This document shows, piece by piece, positions 1 through 9,272 of a DNA stretch of 35,695 nt. A program made the position numbers and the translations under genes. The notes under the pieces are model-generated. The model did not search any database and was not told the DNA's origin. It saw only the letters and a list, made by a program, of their open reading frames with translations. This DNA comes from an uncultured Rhodoblastus sp. Lineage in GTDB: Bacteria > Pseudomonadota > Alphaproteobacteria > Rhizobiales > Beijerinckiaceae. Position 1 is the first letter of the stretch, and each line of letters opens with the position of its first letter. The DNA is taken from NCBI RefSeq assembly GCF_903903185.1, contig NZ_CAIUXT010000209.1, positions 1 to 35,695 of the forward strand, in the 5' to 3' direction.

Positions 1-137
1 AAAAGGCCGATCCGCGTTTCGTCATCAATGCGCAGAATTGCGTCCATTGCAAAACCTGCGACATCAAGGACCCGGCGCAAAACATCACCTGGACCGCCCC
101 CGAAGGCGGCGGCGGACCGAATTATCCCAATATGTGA
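1..137 (+). CDS. Electron transfer flavoprotein-ubiquinone oxidoreductase, C-terminal end (partial)
   Basis: Only the last 44 codons are in the window; the first whole codon is at base 3 and the stop is at 135-137. The tail carries the cysteine motif NCVHCKTCD followed by the ending [10 protein letters not shown], which is the C-terminal 4Fe-4S module of ETF:ubiquinone oxidoreductase (FixC/FixX-like). In the family this membrane-associated flavoprotein passes electrons from electron transfer flavoprotein to the quinone pool during fatty-acid and amino-acid oxidation. Three of the cluster-ligating cysteines are visible; the FAD and quinone domains lie upstream of the window. FixX-type ferredoxins end similarly, so a stand-alone ferredoxin cannot be fully excluded. 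Confidence 0.85.
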   Translation, partial: KADPRFVINAQNCVHCKTCDIKDPAQNITWTAPEGGGGPNYPNM

Positions 138-340
138 GGGGCGGGGCGGCGCCGACGCTGCTTTTAGCCAATGAGCGCGACAGCGCCCAGGAATTTGCCT
201 GCCGCTCAATGACTTGGACGATGGGCTGCCTTGACGGAGCCGCGCCCGGGGCCCACTTTACGTGCTGGGTTGTGACCCGGTTTTCGCGACCCCCCGTCCG
301 GGGCCGGCTCCTCCCGTTCAGGCGCGAAAGGATTTCAGCC

Positions 341-847
341 ATGCTTCGCATTTTCATTCGCCTGCTTGCCCTTGCGTTCTGCCTAGGCTTGCCCGCGATC
401 AACACGGCAGGCGCCGCCGTCGTCGGCGGCATCGCCAGCGGGGGGCGTCTCGCCCTTGCGGCCTCGCCGATTGAGCAGGCGCAATATGTCTATGGCGGCG
501 CGCCTTATTGCTTTTACGGCAATGGCTGGCGCGGTCCCGGCTGGTATCGCTGCGGCTTCGCCTTCCGCACCGGCTATGGCTGGGGCGGCGGATATGGCTG
601 GAACGGCTGGCGCGGCGGCTATCGCGGCGGCGCGGCGGTCTATCGCGGCTACCGGGGCGGCCCGGCGGTCTATCGCGGCGGCTATCGGGGCGGCGGGGCG
701 GTCTATCGGGGTGGCGGCTATCGTGGCGGAGGGGTCTATCGCGGCGGTTATCGTGGCGGCGGCGCCTATCGTGGCGGTGGTTATCGTGGCGGCGGCTATG
801 GTGGCGGCGGACGCGGTTTCCATGGCGGCGGTCGCGGCCGACGGTAA
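341..847 (+). CDS. Secreted glycine/tyrosine/arginine-rich repeat protein
   Basis: A 168-residue protein. I chose the ATG at 341 because AAAGGA (327-332) sits 8 bases upstream and the reading then opens with a signal peptide (MLRIFIRLLALAFCLGLPAI, cleavage probably near Ala25 or Ala40). The mature part has a short conserved-looking segment with two cysteines (Cys57 and Cys71, in APYCFYGNGW and GWYRCGFAF). From about residue 90 to the end it is made of YRGG/VYRGGG repeats. Small exported Gly-rich proteins of this kind are common in Rhizobiales and some are labelled sulfur-globule-protein-like; the function is not known. It stands alone between the ETF-QO gene and the tRNA. Confidence 0.75.
   Translation: MLRIFIRLLALAFCLGLPAINTAGAAVVGGIASGGRLALAASPIEQAQYVYGGAPYCFYGNGWRGPGWYRCGFAFRTGYGWGGGYGWNGWRGGYRGGAAVYRGYRGGPAVYRGGYRGGGAVYRGGGYRGGGVYRGGYRGGGAYRGGGYRGGGYGGGGRGFHGGGRGRR
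610..840 (+). repeat. Degenerate tandem repeats coding YRGG units
   Basis: Short units of the type TATCGCGGCGGC recur with variation (TATCGGGGCGGC, TATCGTGGCGGC and similar), encoding YRGG, VYRGG and YRGGG blocks. Third-position changes dominate, so the peptide repeat is kept while the DNA drifts. This is a protein-coding low-complexity array, not an intergenic satellite. Confidence 0.8.
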
Positions 848-987
848 AACTTGACCGATTAAAGCCGCCGGGCGGGCGGCGTCCTCGATGCGATCCTTGG
901 CGGCAAATAATACCAGGGAGATGCAACTTCGAGGGTGTCGTTCGCTGCGGCGGTTGCGCCTTTATTCGCGTCGGACAAAACAGCTGA

Positions 988-1077
988 TGGCGGAGAGGGA
1001 GGGATTCGAACCCCCGATACGGTTGCCCGTATGCCGCATTTCGAGTGCGGTGCATTCGACCACTCTGCCACCTCTCC
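988..1077 (-). tRNA. tRNA-Ser (anticodon CGA)
   Basis: On the minus strand the sequence folds as a class II tRNA. The acceptor GGAGAGG (1071-1077) pairs with CCTCTCC, followed by discriminator G and an encoded CCA (988-990). The anticodon stem CCGCA/TGCGG closes the loop CTCGAAA, with anticodon CGA (1041-1043 on the + strand). There is a long variable arm (ACGGG..CCGT) and the T-loop TTCGAAT. The long variable arm and CGA anticodon identify serine, reading UCG codons. Confidence 0.97.
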
Positions 1078-1558
1078 AATGCCCAAGGTGTTTCGGTTGG
1101 CAATCGGCCAGTCCGGTGGTGAGGCGGCGCAATAGCATGAGCGCAAGCGACGGCGCAAGGGCGTCGCCCGATATTAGGCCTTCGCCGGTGCGAAAACAGC
1201 GCGAAGTCCGGTCCCGGCCGCCGGAGCCCGGCAAAACCCGCCGATAGGGCTTCGGGAGGGCATTTGCTGCTTGACTTCGCGGGCCGCGCATTTTATCGAA
1301 CCCAACGGTTTGTCGTGGCTGCCGCCGCGGCATTTTGCGTTTTTCAGGGTCCGTTTCGTATCGGAACCCGATCTTCGCCCGAATAGCCGGACCCTGCCCG
1401 ACGCTGCCACAGGCTGCGGCAAGGCTTGGGTTCACCCTGCTGGTTCAGCTGCAAAGAAGCCGGTCGCGTTAAAGCCCATTCCCGAAAAGTTGCAGACTTT
1501 TCGGACCAGAATTGGCGGTTCAAACCGCGCAGAGCCGGATCGAACACGAGGAAGAACG
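1078..1558 (+). other. Non-coding region upstream of rplU
   Basis: Open frames here show no recognisable protein and the in-frame extension of rplU has no homology-like content. It holds one promoter-like pair at 1271-1299, which would give rplU a leader of roughly 250 bases, and the GAGGAAG ribosome binding site (1548-1554) just before the start codon. I saw no clear terminator or riboswitch. Confidence 0.5.
1271..1299 (+). promoter_or_regulatory. Possible sigma-70 promoter for rplU-rpmA
   Basis: TTGACT at 1271-1276, a 17-base spacer and TATCGA at 1294-1299. The -35 matches 5 of 6 bases and the spacing is ideal; the -10 is weaker. It is placed by eye and has no experimental support. Confidence 0.35.
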
Positions 1559-1870
1559 ATGTTCGCAGTCATTAAAACCGGCGGCAAGCAATATCGCGTC
1601 GCCGCCGATGAACAGATCACCATCATGTCGCTTGCCGGAGAAGCCGGCGAGACCGTGACCTTTTCCGATGTCCTGCTGGTCGATAACGACGGCGCCACCC
1701 AATTGGGCGCGCCTTTCGTCGCCGGGGCGTCGGTCACCGCCGAAATCGTCGAGCAGACGCGTGGCCCGAAGGTCATTTCCTTCAAGAAGCGCCGGCGCAA
1801 GAACTCGAAGCGCAAGCGCGGCCATCGTCAGGATCTGACGGTCGTGCGCATCGTCGAAGTTTTCGCTTGA
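1559..1870 (+). CDS. rplU: 50S ribosomal protein L21
   Basis: A 103-residue protein, the normal length for L21. It opens [14 protein letters not shown], the family signature, and has the basic segment [18 protein letters not shown] that binds 23S rRNA, ending in the usual L21 C-terminal strand (VVRIVEVFA). The ATG at 1559 is preceded by GAGGAAG 4 bases upstream. L21 is an early-to-middle assembly protein of the large subunit, near L20. rpmA follows 48 bases downstream, the arrangement seen across bacteria. Confidence 0.97.
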   Translation: MFAVIKTGGKQYRVAADEQITIMSLAGEAGETVTFSDVLLVDNDGATQLGAPFVAGASVTAEIVEQTRGPKVISFKKRRRKNSKRKRGHRQDLTVVRIVEVFA

Positions 1871-1918
1871 ACAGTTAGATTGGCCGCTCTGGCGGTTTGA
1901 AAGTTTCGGAGCAGGATC

Positions 1919-2218
1919 ATGGCCCACAAAAAGGCAGGCGGTTCATCCCGCAACGGACGCGACTCGGCGGGTCGTCGTCTCGGCGTCAAAAAATTCGGCG
2001 GCGAAAACGTACGCGGCGGCAACATCATCGTACGCCAGCGCGGCACCAAGTGGCATCCGGGCGTCAATGTCGGCATCGGCAAGGATCACACCCTGTTCGC
2101 CCTCGTCGACGGCAAGGTTCTGTTCAAGGCCCGCAGCGACGGACGCGCGTATATCAATGTCGTACCGGTCCCGGCCCACGCCGACGACAAAGCAGCCGCC
2201 AAGGTAGCGGCAGAGTAA
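1919..2218 (+). CDS. rpmA: 50S ribosomal protein L27
   Basis: A 99-residue protein opening [20 protein letters not shown], the unmistakable L27 N terminus that reaches towards the peptidyl-transferase centre. There is no Firmicutes-type N-terminal extension, so no Prp processing is expected. The core [19 protein letters not shown] is intact, and a short Ala/Lys tail ([11 protein letters not shown]) is typical of alphaproteobacteria. It is co-directional with rplU and probably on the same transcript. Confidence 0.97.
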   Translation: MAHKKAGGSSRNGRDSAGRRLGVKKFGGENVRGGNIIVRQRGTKWHPGVNVGIGKDHTLFALVDGKVLFKARSDGRAYINVVPVPAHADDKAAAKVAAE

Positions 2219-2220
2219 GC

Positions 2221-2243
2221 GGAGGTCGCTTTCAGGGACCTCC
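2221..2243 (+). terminator. Hairpin just after rpmA (possible attenuator)
   Basis: GGAGGTC (2221-2227) and GACCTCC (2237-2243) form a perfect 7-base-pair stem starting 2 bases after the rpmA stop. No T-run follows, so it is not a canonical intrinsic terminator; it may stabilise the ribosomal-protein mRNA end or attenuate read-through. Confidence 0.3.
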
Positions 2244-2422
2244 GAGGCGCAAAGCCCCCGAGGATCGGCCCTGAAGTTCGACCGGCTCGCGAGCCAAAAC
2301 GACAAAAGGCCAGGTTCCGACGCGAAGAAGGTCACATTCTTCGCGCAGGAATCGATCCGGAGCCAGATGCTCAAGGGGGAACGCGCGTCGTTTCCCCTTC
2401 TCGTTTGCCTGGAGCGTTTGCC

Positions 2423-4163
<1,741 letters not shown>

Positions 4164-4170
4164 TTTGTTT

Positions 4171-4300
4171 TCCCTTATCGCGAAGTCGCGATAAGGGAGT
4201 TCCTCGCATAAGCTCCACAAGGCGTCGATAGACGCCCGTCTTTCGACGGGCTATCGGTCGCATTCGCTCCTAACCGATCCGTTGGGCGGATCGGTGGAGC
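4171..4300. repeat. Cluster of four palindromes between obgE and proB
   Basis: Four inverted repeats lie in 130 bases. (1) TCCCTTATCGCG (4171-4182) and its perfect complement (4187-4198), 4-base loop. (2) GGCGTC/GACGCC (4221-4226/4231-4236). (3) CCCGTC/GACGGG (4235-4240/4245-4250), sharing two bases with (2). (4) ACCGATCCG/CGGATCGGT (4273-4281/4287-4295), enlarged by GCTCC/GGAGC (4266-4270/4296-4300). None is followed by a T-run on either strand, so they are not ordinary terminators. They look like a palindromic intergenic repeat cluster or a structured leader of proB. Confidence 0.7.
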
Positions 4301-4315
4301 AACGGGAAGTTTGGA

Positions 4316-5455
4316 ATGGTTTTGCCTCGTCTCGATCAATTCCGGCGCATTGTCGTCAAGGTCGGCTCGTCGCTGCTGGTGGATCGCGCGCAGGGTCAAG
4401 TGAAGCGCGACTGGCTGCATGGGCTGGCCGACGATCTCGCGGCTTTACACCGGCGCGGCGCCGATGTGCTGGTGGTGTCGTCTGGGGCGATTGCGCTGGG
4501 GCGTTCGGTGCTGGGCCTGCCGCCCGGCGCGTTGAAACTGGAGGACAGCCAGGCGTCGGCCGCCGTCGGCCAGATCGCACTGGCCCGCATCTGGGCGGAG
4601 GCGCTGGCCGAGCGCAAAATCGTCGCGGGCCAGATTCTCGTCACCCTCGGCGACACCGAGGAGCGCCGCCGCTATCTCAACGCCCGCGAGACCCTGTCGC
4701 GGCTGCTCGCCATGCGCGCCGTTCCGGTGATCAACGAGAACGATACGGTGGCGACCAGCGAAATCCGCTATGGCGACAACGACCGCCTTGCCGCGCGCGT
4801 CGCCACCATGGCCTCCGCCGATCTGTTGATCCTGCTGTCCGACATCGAGGGCCTTTACGACGCGCCACCGGCCAATAACCGGGACGCGAAACTCATCCCC
4901 ATGGTGGCGCGGATCAACGGCGAGATCGAGGCCATGGCGGGCGGCGCGGCTTCCGAGCTTTCGCGCGGCGGCATGCGGACCAAGATCGAGGCCGGCAAGA
5001 TCGCCACTTCCGGCGGCGCCCATATGGTGATCGCAGATGGGCGCCAGCTCAATCCGGTGGCGCAAATCGCTTCGGGCGCGCCCTGCACCTGGTTCCTGAC
5101 GCCGTCGTCGCCGGTCACGGCGCGCAAAAAATGGATCGCCGGCTCGCTGGTTCCGCGCGGCGTGCTGCATATCGACGACGGCGCCGCCCGCGCCATCGTC
5201 GCCGGCGCCAGCCTGCTGCCGGCGGGCGTCAAGAATGTCGAGGGCGATTTTTCGCGCGGCGATTGCGTGCTGATCCGCAATATTCAGGGCGGCGAGATCG
5301 GACGGGGCCTCGTCGGCTTCGACGCCCCGCGCGCGGCGAAAGTCATGGGCCGCAATTCGCGCGAGATCGCGCAAATTCTCGGGCCGGAAGAACGAGTCGA
5401 AATGATCCACCGCGACGACATGGCGCTGGCCGGGGATTTTTCCGGCGAGGCGTGA
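4316..5455 (+). CDS. proB: Glutamate 5-kinase with C-terminal PUA domain
   Basis: A 379-residue protein that phosphorylates L-glutamate to gamma-glutamyl phosphate, the first and feedback-controlled step of proline synthesis. The amino-acid kinase domain begins [11 protein letters not shown] (11-21) and continues with [10 protein letters not shown], the substrate loop [10 protein letters not shown] and the nucleotide region [15 protein letters not shown] domain covers about residues 282-357 ([20 protein letters not shown] onward). The length is right for the two-domain form. The ATG at 4316 lies 16 bases after the palindrome cluster, with GGGAAG about 10 bases upstream. proA, its usual neighbour, is displaced by two genes. 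Confidence 0.96.
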   Translation: MVLPRLDQFRRIVVKVGSSLLVDRAQGQVKRDWLHGLADDLAALHRRGADVLVVSSGAIALGRSVLGLPPGALKLEDSQASAAVGQIALARIWAEALAERKIVAGQILVTLGDTEERRRYLNARETLSRLLAMRAVPVINENDTVATSEIRYGDNDRLAARVATMASADLLILLSDIEGLYDAPPANNRDAKLIPMVARINGEIEAMAGGAASELSRGGMRTKIEAGKIATSGGAHMVIADGRQLNPVAQIASGAPCTWFLTPSSPVTARKKWIAGSLVPRGVLHIDDGAARAIVAGASLLPAGVKNVEGDFSRGDCVLIRNIQGGEIGRGLVGFDAPRAAKVMGRNSREIAQILGPEERVEMIHRDDMALAGDFSGEA

Positions 5456-5528
5456 GTTGGACGTCATGGCTTTGCGGGCGCGGGGGCCCTGGCCTGATCC
5501 GGCGGGCCGGTGAATACGTAAAAAAATC

Positions 5529-5987
5529 ATGAGCGCGTCACATTTCATCCCTTCGGAAACCTCCGCGCCCAAAGCCGCGCTGCTTTTGGGCTGGGGGGGC
5601 GTCATCCCCTTCGTCGCTCTGGCGTTGGCGAGCCTGACGGCGGCGCCCGACGCTGCGCCGCTGTTGCTTGGCTATGGCGCGATCATCCTCGGTTTCATGG
5701 GCGCGGTCTGGTGGGGCGTGGCCATGGCGCAAGGGGAAACCGCGCCGCGCCTTTATGCGATCAGCGTGCTGCCGGCGCTGGCGTCTTTCGCCGCGCTGCT
5801 CACGCCCGTCTGGATCGGGCTGTGGCTGTTGGCCGCAGGCTTCGCGGCGTTGCTGCTGTTCGATCTGGCGCAGGTCGGCAAAGGCGCCGCGCCGTCCTGG
5901 TATGGCGCCTTGCGCGTCAAGCTGACGTCCTGCGTGCTGCTTTCGCTGGTGCTCGTCGCGGTCTTGCAGGGCCGCGTTGTTTCCTGA
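5529..5987 (+). CDS. DUF3429 family inner-membrane protein
   Basis: A 152-residue hydrophobic protein with about five membrane segments (roughly residues 17-37, 45-66, 78-94, 98-116 and 132-150). The pattern LLLGWGGVIPFVALAL, YGAIILGFMGAVWWGVAMA and the C-terminal APSWYGALRVKLTSCV fits the DUF3429 family, whose function is unknown. The ATG at 5529 is preceded by an A-rich stretch without a clear Shine-Dalgarno sequence. It lies 73 bases after proB and 27 bases before the SDR gene, so it may be in the same transcript, but nothing links it to proline metabolism. Confidence 0.75.
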   Translation: MSASHFIPSETSAPKAALLLGWGGVIPFVALALASLTAAPDAAPLLLGYGAIILGFMGAVWWGVAMAQGETAPRLYAISVLPALASFAALLTPVWIGLWLLAAGFAALLLFDLAQVGKGAAPSWYGALRVKLTSCVLLSLVLVAVLQGRVVS

Positions 5988-6014
5988 TTTTTAAAACGGC
6001 GCTGCGGAGACCAA

Positions 6015-6731
6015 ATGGAAAAAATCATTATTGTGGGCGCCTCGGGCGGCGTCGGTTCGGCTTTGGCGCGCCGTCTCGGCGCCAAGGGCGCGGCCTTGCA
6101 TCTCATCGGCCGGGACGAGGCCAAAATTTCGGCTTTGGCCCGGGAACTCGACGCCTCCTTCGCTTGCGCCGAAGCGATCGACGAGGCGGCGCTGGCGGCG
6201 GCGGTGGAACAGGTCGGCGAGGCGAAAGGGCTGGTCTATGCCGTCGGCAATTTGAACCTGAAGCCCTTGCAGTCGATCACGGTCGCGCTGATGGAGCAGG
6301 ATTTTCGCGTCAATGTCCTTGGCGCCCTGGTCAGCGTCAAGGCGGCGCTTCCGGCGCTCAAGCGGGCGGGCGGCGCCGTCGTGCTGTTTTCCTCCATTGC
6401 GGCGCGGCGCGGCTTTCCGTTTCACGCCTCCATCGGCGCGTCGAAGGCGGCGGTTGAGGGGCTGACTTTGGCGCTGGCGGCGGAACTGGCGCCGAAAATC
6501 CGCGTCAACGCCATCGCGCCTTCGCTGATGCGAACCCAGCTCGCGGCGCGAATCGTCGCCAACGAGGCCACCGCCGCGACGATCGCGGCGGCGCACCCGA
6601 TCTCGCGGCTCGGCGAAGCCGAGGATGCAGCGGGGCTGGCGGAATTCCTGCTCTCGGCCGACGCGCAATGGATCAGCGGCCAGATTTTCGCCTGCGACGG
6701 CGGCCGCTCGACGCTGAACGGCCGGAATTAG
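6015..6731 (+). CDS. SDR-family protein lacking the catalytic tyrosine
   Basis: A 238-residue Rossmann protein of the short-chain dehydrogenase/reductase superfamily. The dinucleotide loop GASGGVGSA (8-16), Asn100 in RVNVLGA and the C-terminal SGQIFACDGG are all typical. The active-site Ser is present (Ser127 in LFSSIAA) and so is the Lys (Lys144), but the Tyr expected 13 residues after the Ser and 4 before the Lys is Ile140 (codon 6432-6434) in HASIGASKAA. Classical SDR oxidoreductases need that Tyr as acid/base, so this protein may bind NAD(P) without ordinary dehydrogenase activity, or belong to a divergent subfamily. GGAGA lies 7 bases before the ATG. The substrate is unknown. Confidence 0.85.
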   Translation: MEKIIIVGASGGVGSALARRLGAKGAALHLIGRDEAKISALARELDASFACAEAIDEAALAAAVEQVGEAKGLVYAVGNLNLKPLQSITVALMEQDFRVNVLGALVSVKAALPALKRAGGAVVLFSSIAARRGFPFHASIGASKAAVEGLTLALAAELAPKIRVNAIAPSLMRTQLAARIVANEATAATIAAAHPISRLGEAEDAAGLAEFLLSADAQWISGQIFACDGGRSTLNGRN

Positions 6732-6819
6732 CGAGGGCGCGCGGTTGGGCCGCTATTTGGCGAAGGCCAACCTCTCTGATAAATGACGATCCTCGCCGCG
6801 TCATGAGCTGAGCGAAACC

Positions 6820-8112
6820 ATGGAAAACCTGCATCTTCTCGACGCCAAATCCGCCGATCTTCACGCCGGCCTGTTGGCGCTTGGCGCACGCGCGCGCAAG
6901 GCGGCGCGCACGCTCGGGCTGGCTGCGCCGGAACAGAAAAACCGCGCGCTCCTCGCCGCAGCAAAATTTCTGCGCGAAAAAGCGCCGGACCTGCTGGCCG
7001 CCAACGCGCTCGACATGGCGCAGGCGCGGTCCAAAAATCTCGGTCCCGCTATGCTCGACCGCCTGTCGCTCGATGAAAAGCGCATCGCCTCGATGGCGCA
7101 GAGCCTTGAGGACATCGCCGCTCTGCCCGATCCGGTCGGGCGGGTGCTCGAAACTTTTCTGCGCCCCAATGGCCTGCGCATCGAGCGCGTCGCCACGCCG
7201 CTCGGCGTGGTCGGGGTGATTTTCGAAAGCCGCCCCAATGTCACCGCCGACGCCGGCGCGCTCTGCCTCAAAGCCGGCAACGCCGCGATTTTGCGCGCCG
7301 GCTCGGAGAGTTTCCATTCGTCGCGGCTGATTCATGCCTGCCTCGTCGAGGGCCTGCGCGAGGCTGGCCTGCCGGAGGACAGCATCGCGCTGATCCCGAC
7401 CCGTGACCGCGCGGCGGTCGGCGCCATGCTGACGGGGCTCGGCGGCGCCATTGATGTCATTGTGCCGCGCGGAGGCAAAAACCTCGTCGCGCGCGTGCAG
7501 GCCGAGGCGCGCGTCCCGGTCTTCGCCCATCTCGAAGGCATCGTCCATGTTTATGTCGATGGCGAGGCCGATCTGGAAAAAGCCGAAAAAATCCTGCTCA
7601 ACGCCAAATTGCGCCGCACTGGCATTTGCGGCGCGGCGGAAACCCTGCTGGTGGACCGCGCCGGCGCGCCCAGATTGCTCGCGGCGCTGGTCGAGGCCTT
7701 GCTTGCGGCGGGCTGCGAAGTGCGCGGCGACGAGGCGACGCAAAAGGTCGATGCGCGCGTCAAAAAGGCCGTGGCGGAGGACTGGACCACCGAATATCTC
7801 GAAGCCATCATCGCCGTAAAACTGGTCGAGGGCGTCGAAGGCGCGATCGAACATGTCGAAACCTTCGGGTCGCACCACACCGATTGCATCGTCACCGAAA
7901 ACGTCGCGCGTGCTGAAAAGTTTTTGCGCGAGGTGGATTCGGCCATCGTCATCCACAATGCCTCGACGCAATTCGCCGATGGCGGCGAATTCGGCTTCGG
8001 CGCCGAAATCGGCATCGCCACCGGGCGAATGCATGCGCGCGGGCCAGTCGGAGTGGCGCAACTGACATCGTTCAAATATCTCGTCCATGGCGCGGGCCAG
8101 ACCCGGCCGTGA
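6820..8112 (+). CDS. proA: Glutamate-5-semialdehyde dehydrogenase (gamma-glutamyl phosphate reductase)
   Basis: A 430-residue protein of usual length that reduces gamma-glutamyl phosphate to glutamate 5-semialdehyde with NADPH, the second proline step, working with ProB. The aldehyde-dehydrogenase-like fold shows [20 protein letters not shown] (129-148), the catalytic cysteine in [14 protein letters not shown] (Cys270), and the C-terminal motifs [12 protein letters not shown] and [19 protein letters not shown]. The N-terminal Ala/Leu-rich helices are normal. The gene is 88 bases after the SDR gene and 16 bases before nadD, so proA and nadD are probably co-transcribed. Confidence 0.96.
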   Translation: MENLHLLDAKSADLHAGLLALGARARKAARTLGLAAPEQKNRALLAAAKFLREKAPDLLAANALDMAQARSKNLGPAMLDRLSLDEKRIASMAQSLEDIAALPDPVGRVLETFLRPNGLRIERVATPLGVVGVIFESRPNVTADAGALCLKAGNAAILRAGSESFHSSRLIHACLVEGLREAGLPEDSIALIPTRDRAAVGAMLTGLGGAIDVIVPRGGKNLVARVQAEARVPVFAHLEGIVHVYVDGEADLEKAEKILLNAKLRRTGICGAAETLLVDRAGAPRLLAALVEALLAAGCEVRGDEATQKVDARVKKAVAEDWTTEYLEAIIAVKLVEGVEGAIEHVETFGSHHTDCIVTENVARAEKFLREVDSAIVIHNASTQFADGGEFGFGAEIGIATGRMHARGPVGVAQLTSFKYLVHGAGQTRP

Positions 8113-8128
8113 AATTTTCGCGCTGACC

Positions 8129-8740
8129 ATGGCCCGTCTGCCGCCCCATGCGCCAAATATGCGGATCGGCCTGTTCGGCGGCTCGTTCAACCCGCCGCAC
8201 GCCGGCCACGCCCTCGTCTGCGCCATTGCTTTGCGGCGGGTGAAGCTCGACCGGCTCTGGCTGATGGTCTCGCCGGGAAATCCGCTCAAGAACGCCACCG
8301 GCCTCGCGCCGCTGCCGGAGCGGATGCGCGCGGCGCGGCGCCTCAGCCGCGATCCGCGCATCGTCGTCACCGATTTCGAGGCCGGGATCGGCGCGCGCTA
8401 TTCCTGGCAGACTGTCGAGCATCTGCGCCGCGCCTGTCCGGGCGTTCATTTCGTCTGGATCATGGGGGCGGATAATCTGGCCGCGTTTTTTCGCTGGCGG
8501 CGCTGGCGCGACATTGCGCGAAAAATGCCGATTCTGGTCATCGACCGGCCGGGATCGACGCATCGGGCGACGCGCGGCGTCGCGGCGGCCTGGTTCGACC
8601 GCCGCCGTCTGCCGGAAATGGCCGCCAAAAACCTCGCCCTGCGCCCGCCTCCGGCCTTGATCGTGCTGCATGGTCCGCGCTCGAACCTGTCTTCGACGCA
8701 ATTGCGGGCGCTTCGGGCCGGCTCGGAACGCAACGATTGA
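8129..8740 (+). CDS. nadD: Nicotinate-mononucleotide adenylyltransferase
   Basis: A 203-residue nucleotidyltransferase converting nicotinate mononucleotide and ATP to deamido-NAD. It has the phosphate-binding motif GLFGGSFNPPHAGH (HxGH at His24-His27), the acceptor region HFVWIMGADNLAAFFRWRRW and the C-terminal SSTQLR motif (ISSTxxR class). I place the start at ATG 8129 because the resulting RLPPHAPNMRIGLF opening resembles rhizobial NadD proteins. An in-frame ATG at 8159 and one overlapping proA at 8087 are alternatives, and none has a strong ribosome binding site. The position before rsfS and rlmH is conserved across many bacteria. Confidence 0.93.
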   Translation: MARLPPHAPNMRIGLFGGSFNPPHAGHALVCAIALRRVKLDRLWLMVSPGNPLKNATGLAPLPERMRAARRLSRDPRIVVTDFEAGIGARYSWQTVEHLRRACPGVHFVWIMGADNLAAFFRWRRWRDIARKMPILVIDRPGSTHRATRGVAAAWFDRRRLPEMAAKNLALRPPPALIVLHGPRSNLSSTQLRALRAGSERND

Positions 8741-8771
8741 TGTTTTTTCCTTAACCAGCGCCATTTTACGC

Positions 8772-8816
8772 TATAAAAGGGAAATTCCCGCGCCCAAAGC
8801 GCGGAAAACAAAAGGA
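8772..8816 (+). promoter_or_regulatory. Leader of rsfS: -10-like box, hairpin and ribosome binding site
   Basis: TATAAA (8772-8777) resembles a -10 box; TTAACC at 8751-8756 is a poor, closely spaced -35 candidate. It is followed by the palindrome GGGAAATTCCC (8779-8789), an overlapping hairpin CCGCGC/GCGCGG (8788-8793/8799-8804), and AAAGGA (8811-8816). If real, the hairpin would sit just in front of the ribosome binding site for the rsfS CTG start. Confidence 0.3.
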
Positions 8817-8824
8817 TTGTCAAA

Positions 8825-9232
8825 CTGAACCTTACCAAATCCACGGGCGCCGAGCCTCGGCCCGCCGACGGTTTCAACACCGCGCTGCTGACCGAGCAGG
8901 CGCGCGCCGTGCTGGCGGCGCTCGACGAGTCCAAGGCGGAAGAGGTCGTGATCATCGACCTCGCCGGTAAAACCTCGATCGCCGACTGGATGGTCATCGC
9001 CAATGGCCGCTCCACCACCCAGGTCGGCGCGCTGGCCGACCGCGTCATCAAGGCGCTCAAGGAAGCCGGCGGCGCCACCCCCGCTGTCGAGGGCGTCCCG
9101 GCCAACGACTGGGTGCTGATCGACGCCGGCGACCTGATTGTCCATCTGTTCCGCCCCGAAGTGCGGCAGTTCTACAATCTCGAAAAAATGTGGGGCGTCG
9201 ATCGTCCCGGCGAGAAGCGGCAAGAAGCCTGA
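8825..9232 (+). CDS. rsfS: Ribosome silencing factor RsfS
   Basis: RsfS (RsfA, DUF143) binds L14 on the large subunit and blocks subunit joining in starved cells. The family core is clear: ALDESKAEEVVIIDLAGKTS, ADWMVIANGRSTTQVGALAD and NDWVLIDAGDLIVHLFRPEV. The only ATG/GTG/TTG start near the 5' end is a GTG at 8909, which would remove the first helix (LLTEQARAVL). The frame is open further up and holds CTG at 8825, 8 bases after AAAGGA, giving 135 residues beginning MNLTKSTGAE. I prefer this rare CTG start but hold it with moderate confidence. rlmH follows 40 bases on. Confidence 0.9.
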   Translation: MNLTKSTGAEPRPADGFNTALLTEQARAVLAALDESKAEEVVIIDLAGKTSIADWMVIANGRSTTQVGALADRVIKALKEAGGATPAVEGVPANDWVLIDAGDLIVHLFRPEVRQFYNLEKMWGVDRPGEKRQEA

Positions 9233-9272
9233 AACCGAAAAACCGACCAACCCGCTGAAAAGAGGCTCGGGC

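Noticed and set aside
610..840. Regular short repeats resembling a CRISPR-like array
   Set aside because: Units of about 12 bases without unique spacers, all in frame with a secreted protein; this is a coding repeat.
4171..4198. Intrinsic terminator of obgE
   Set aside because: The stem is perfect, but no T-run follows on the + strand and the minus strand also lacks one after the stem, so I list it as a palindromic repeat instead.
6673..8370. 565-codon open frame on the minus strand
   Set aside because: It is opposite proA and nadD, both secure; composition is that of a shadow frame.
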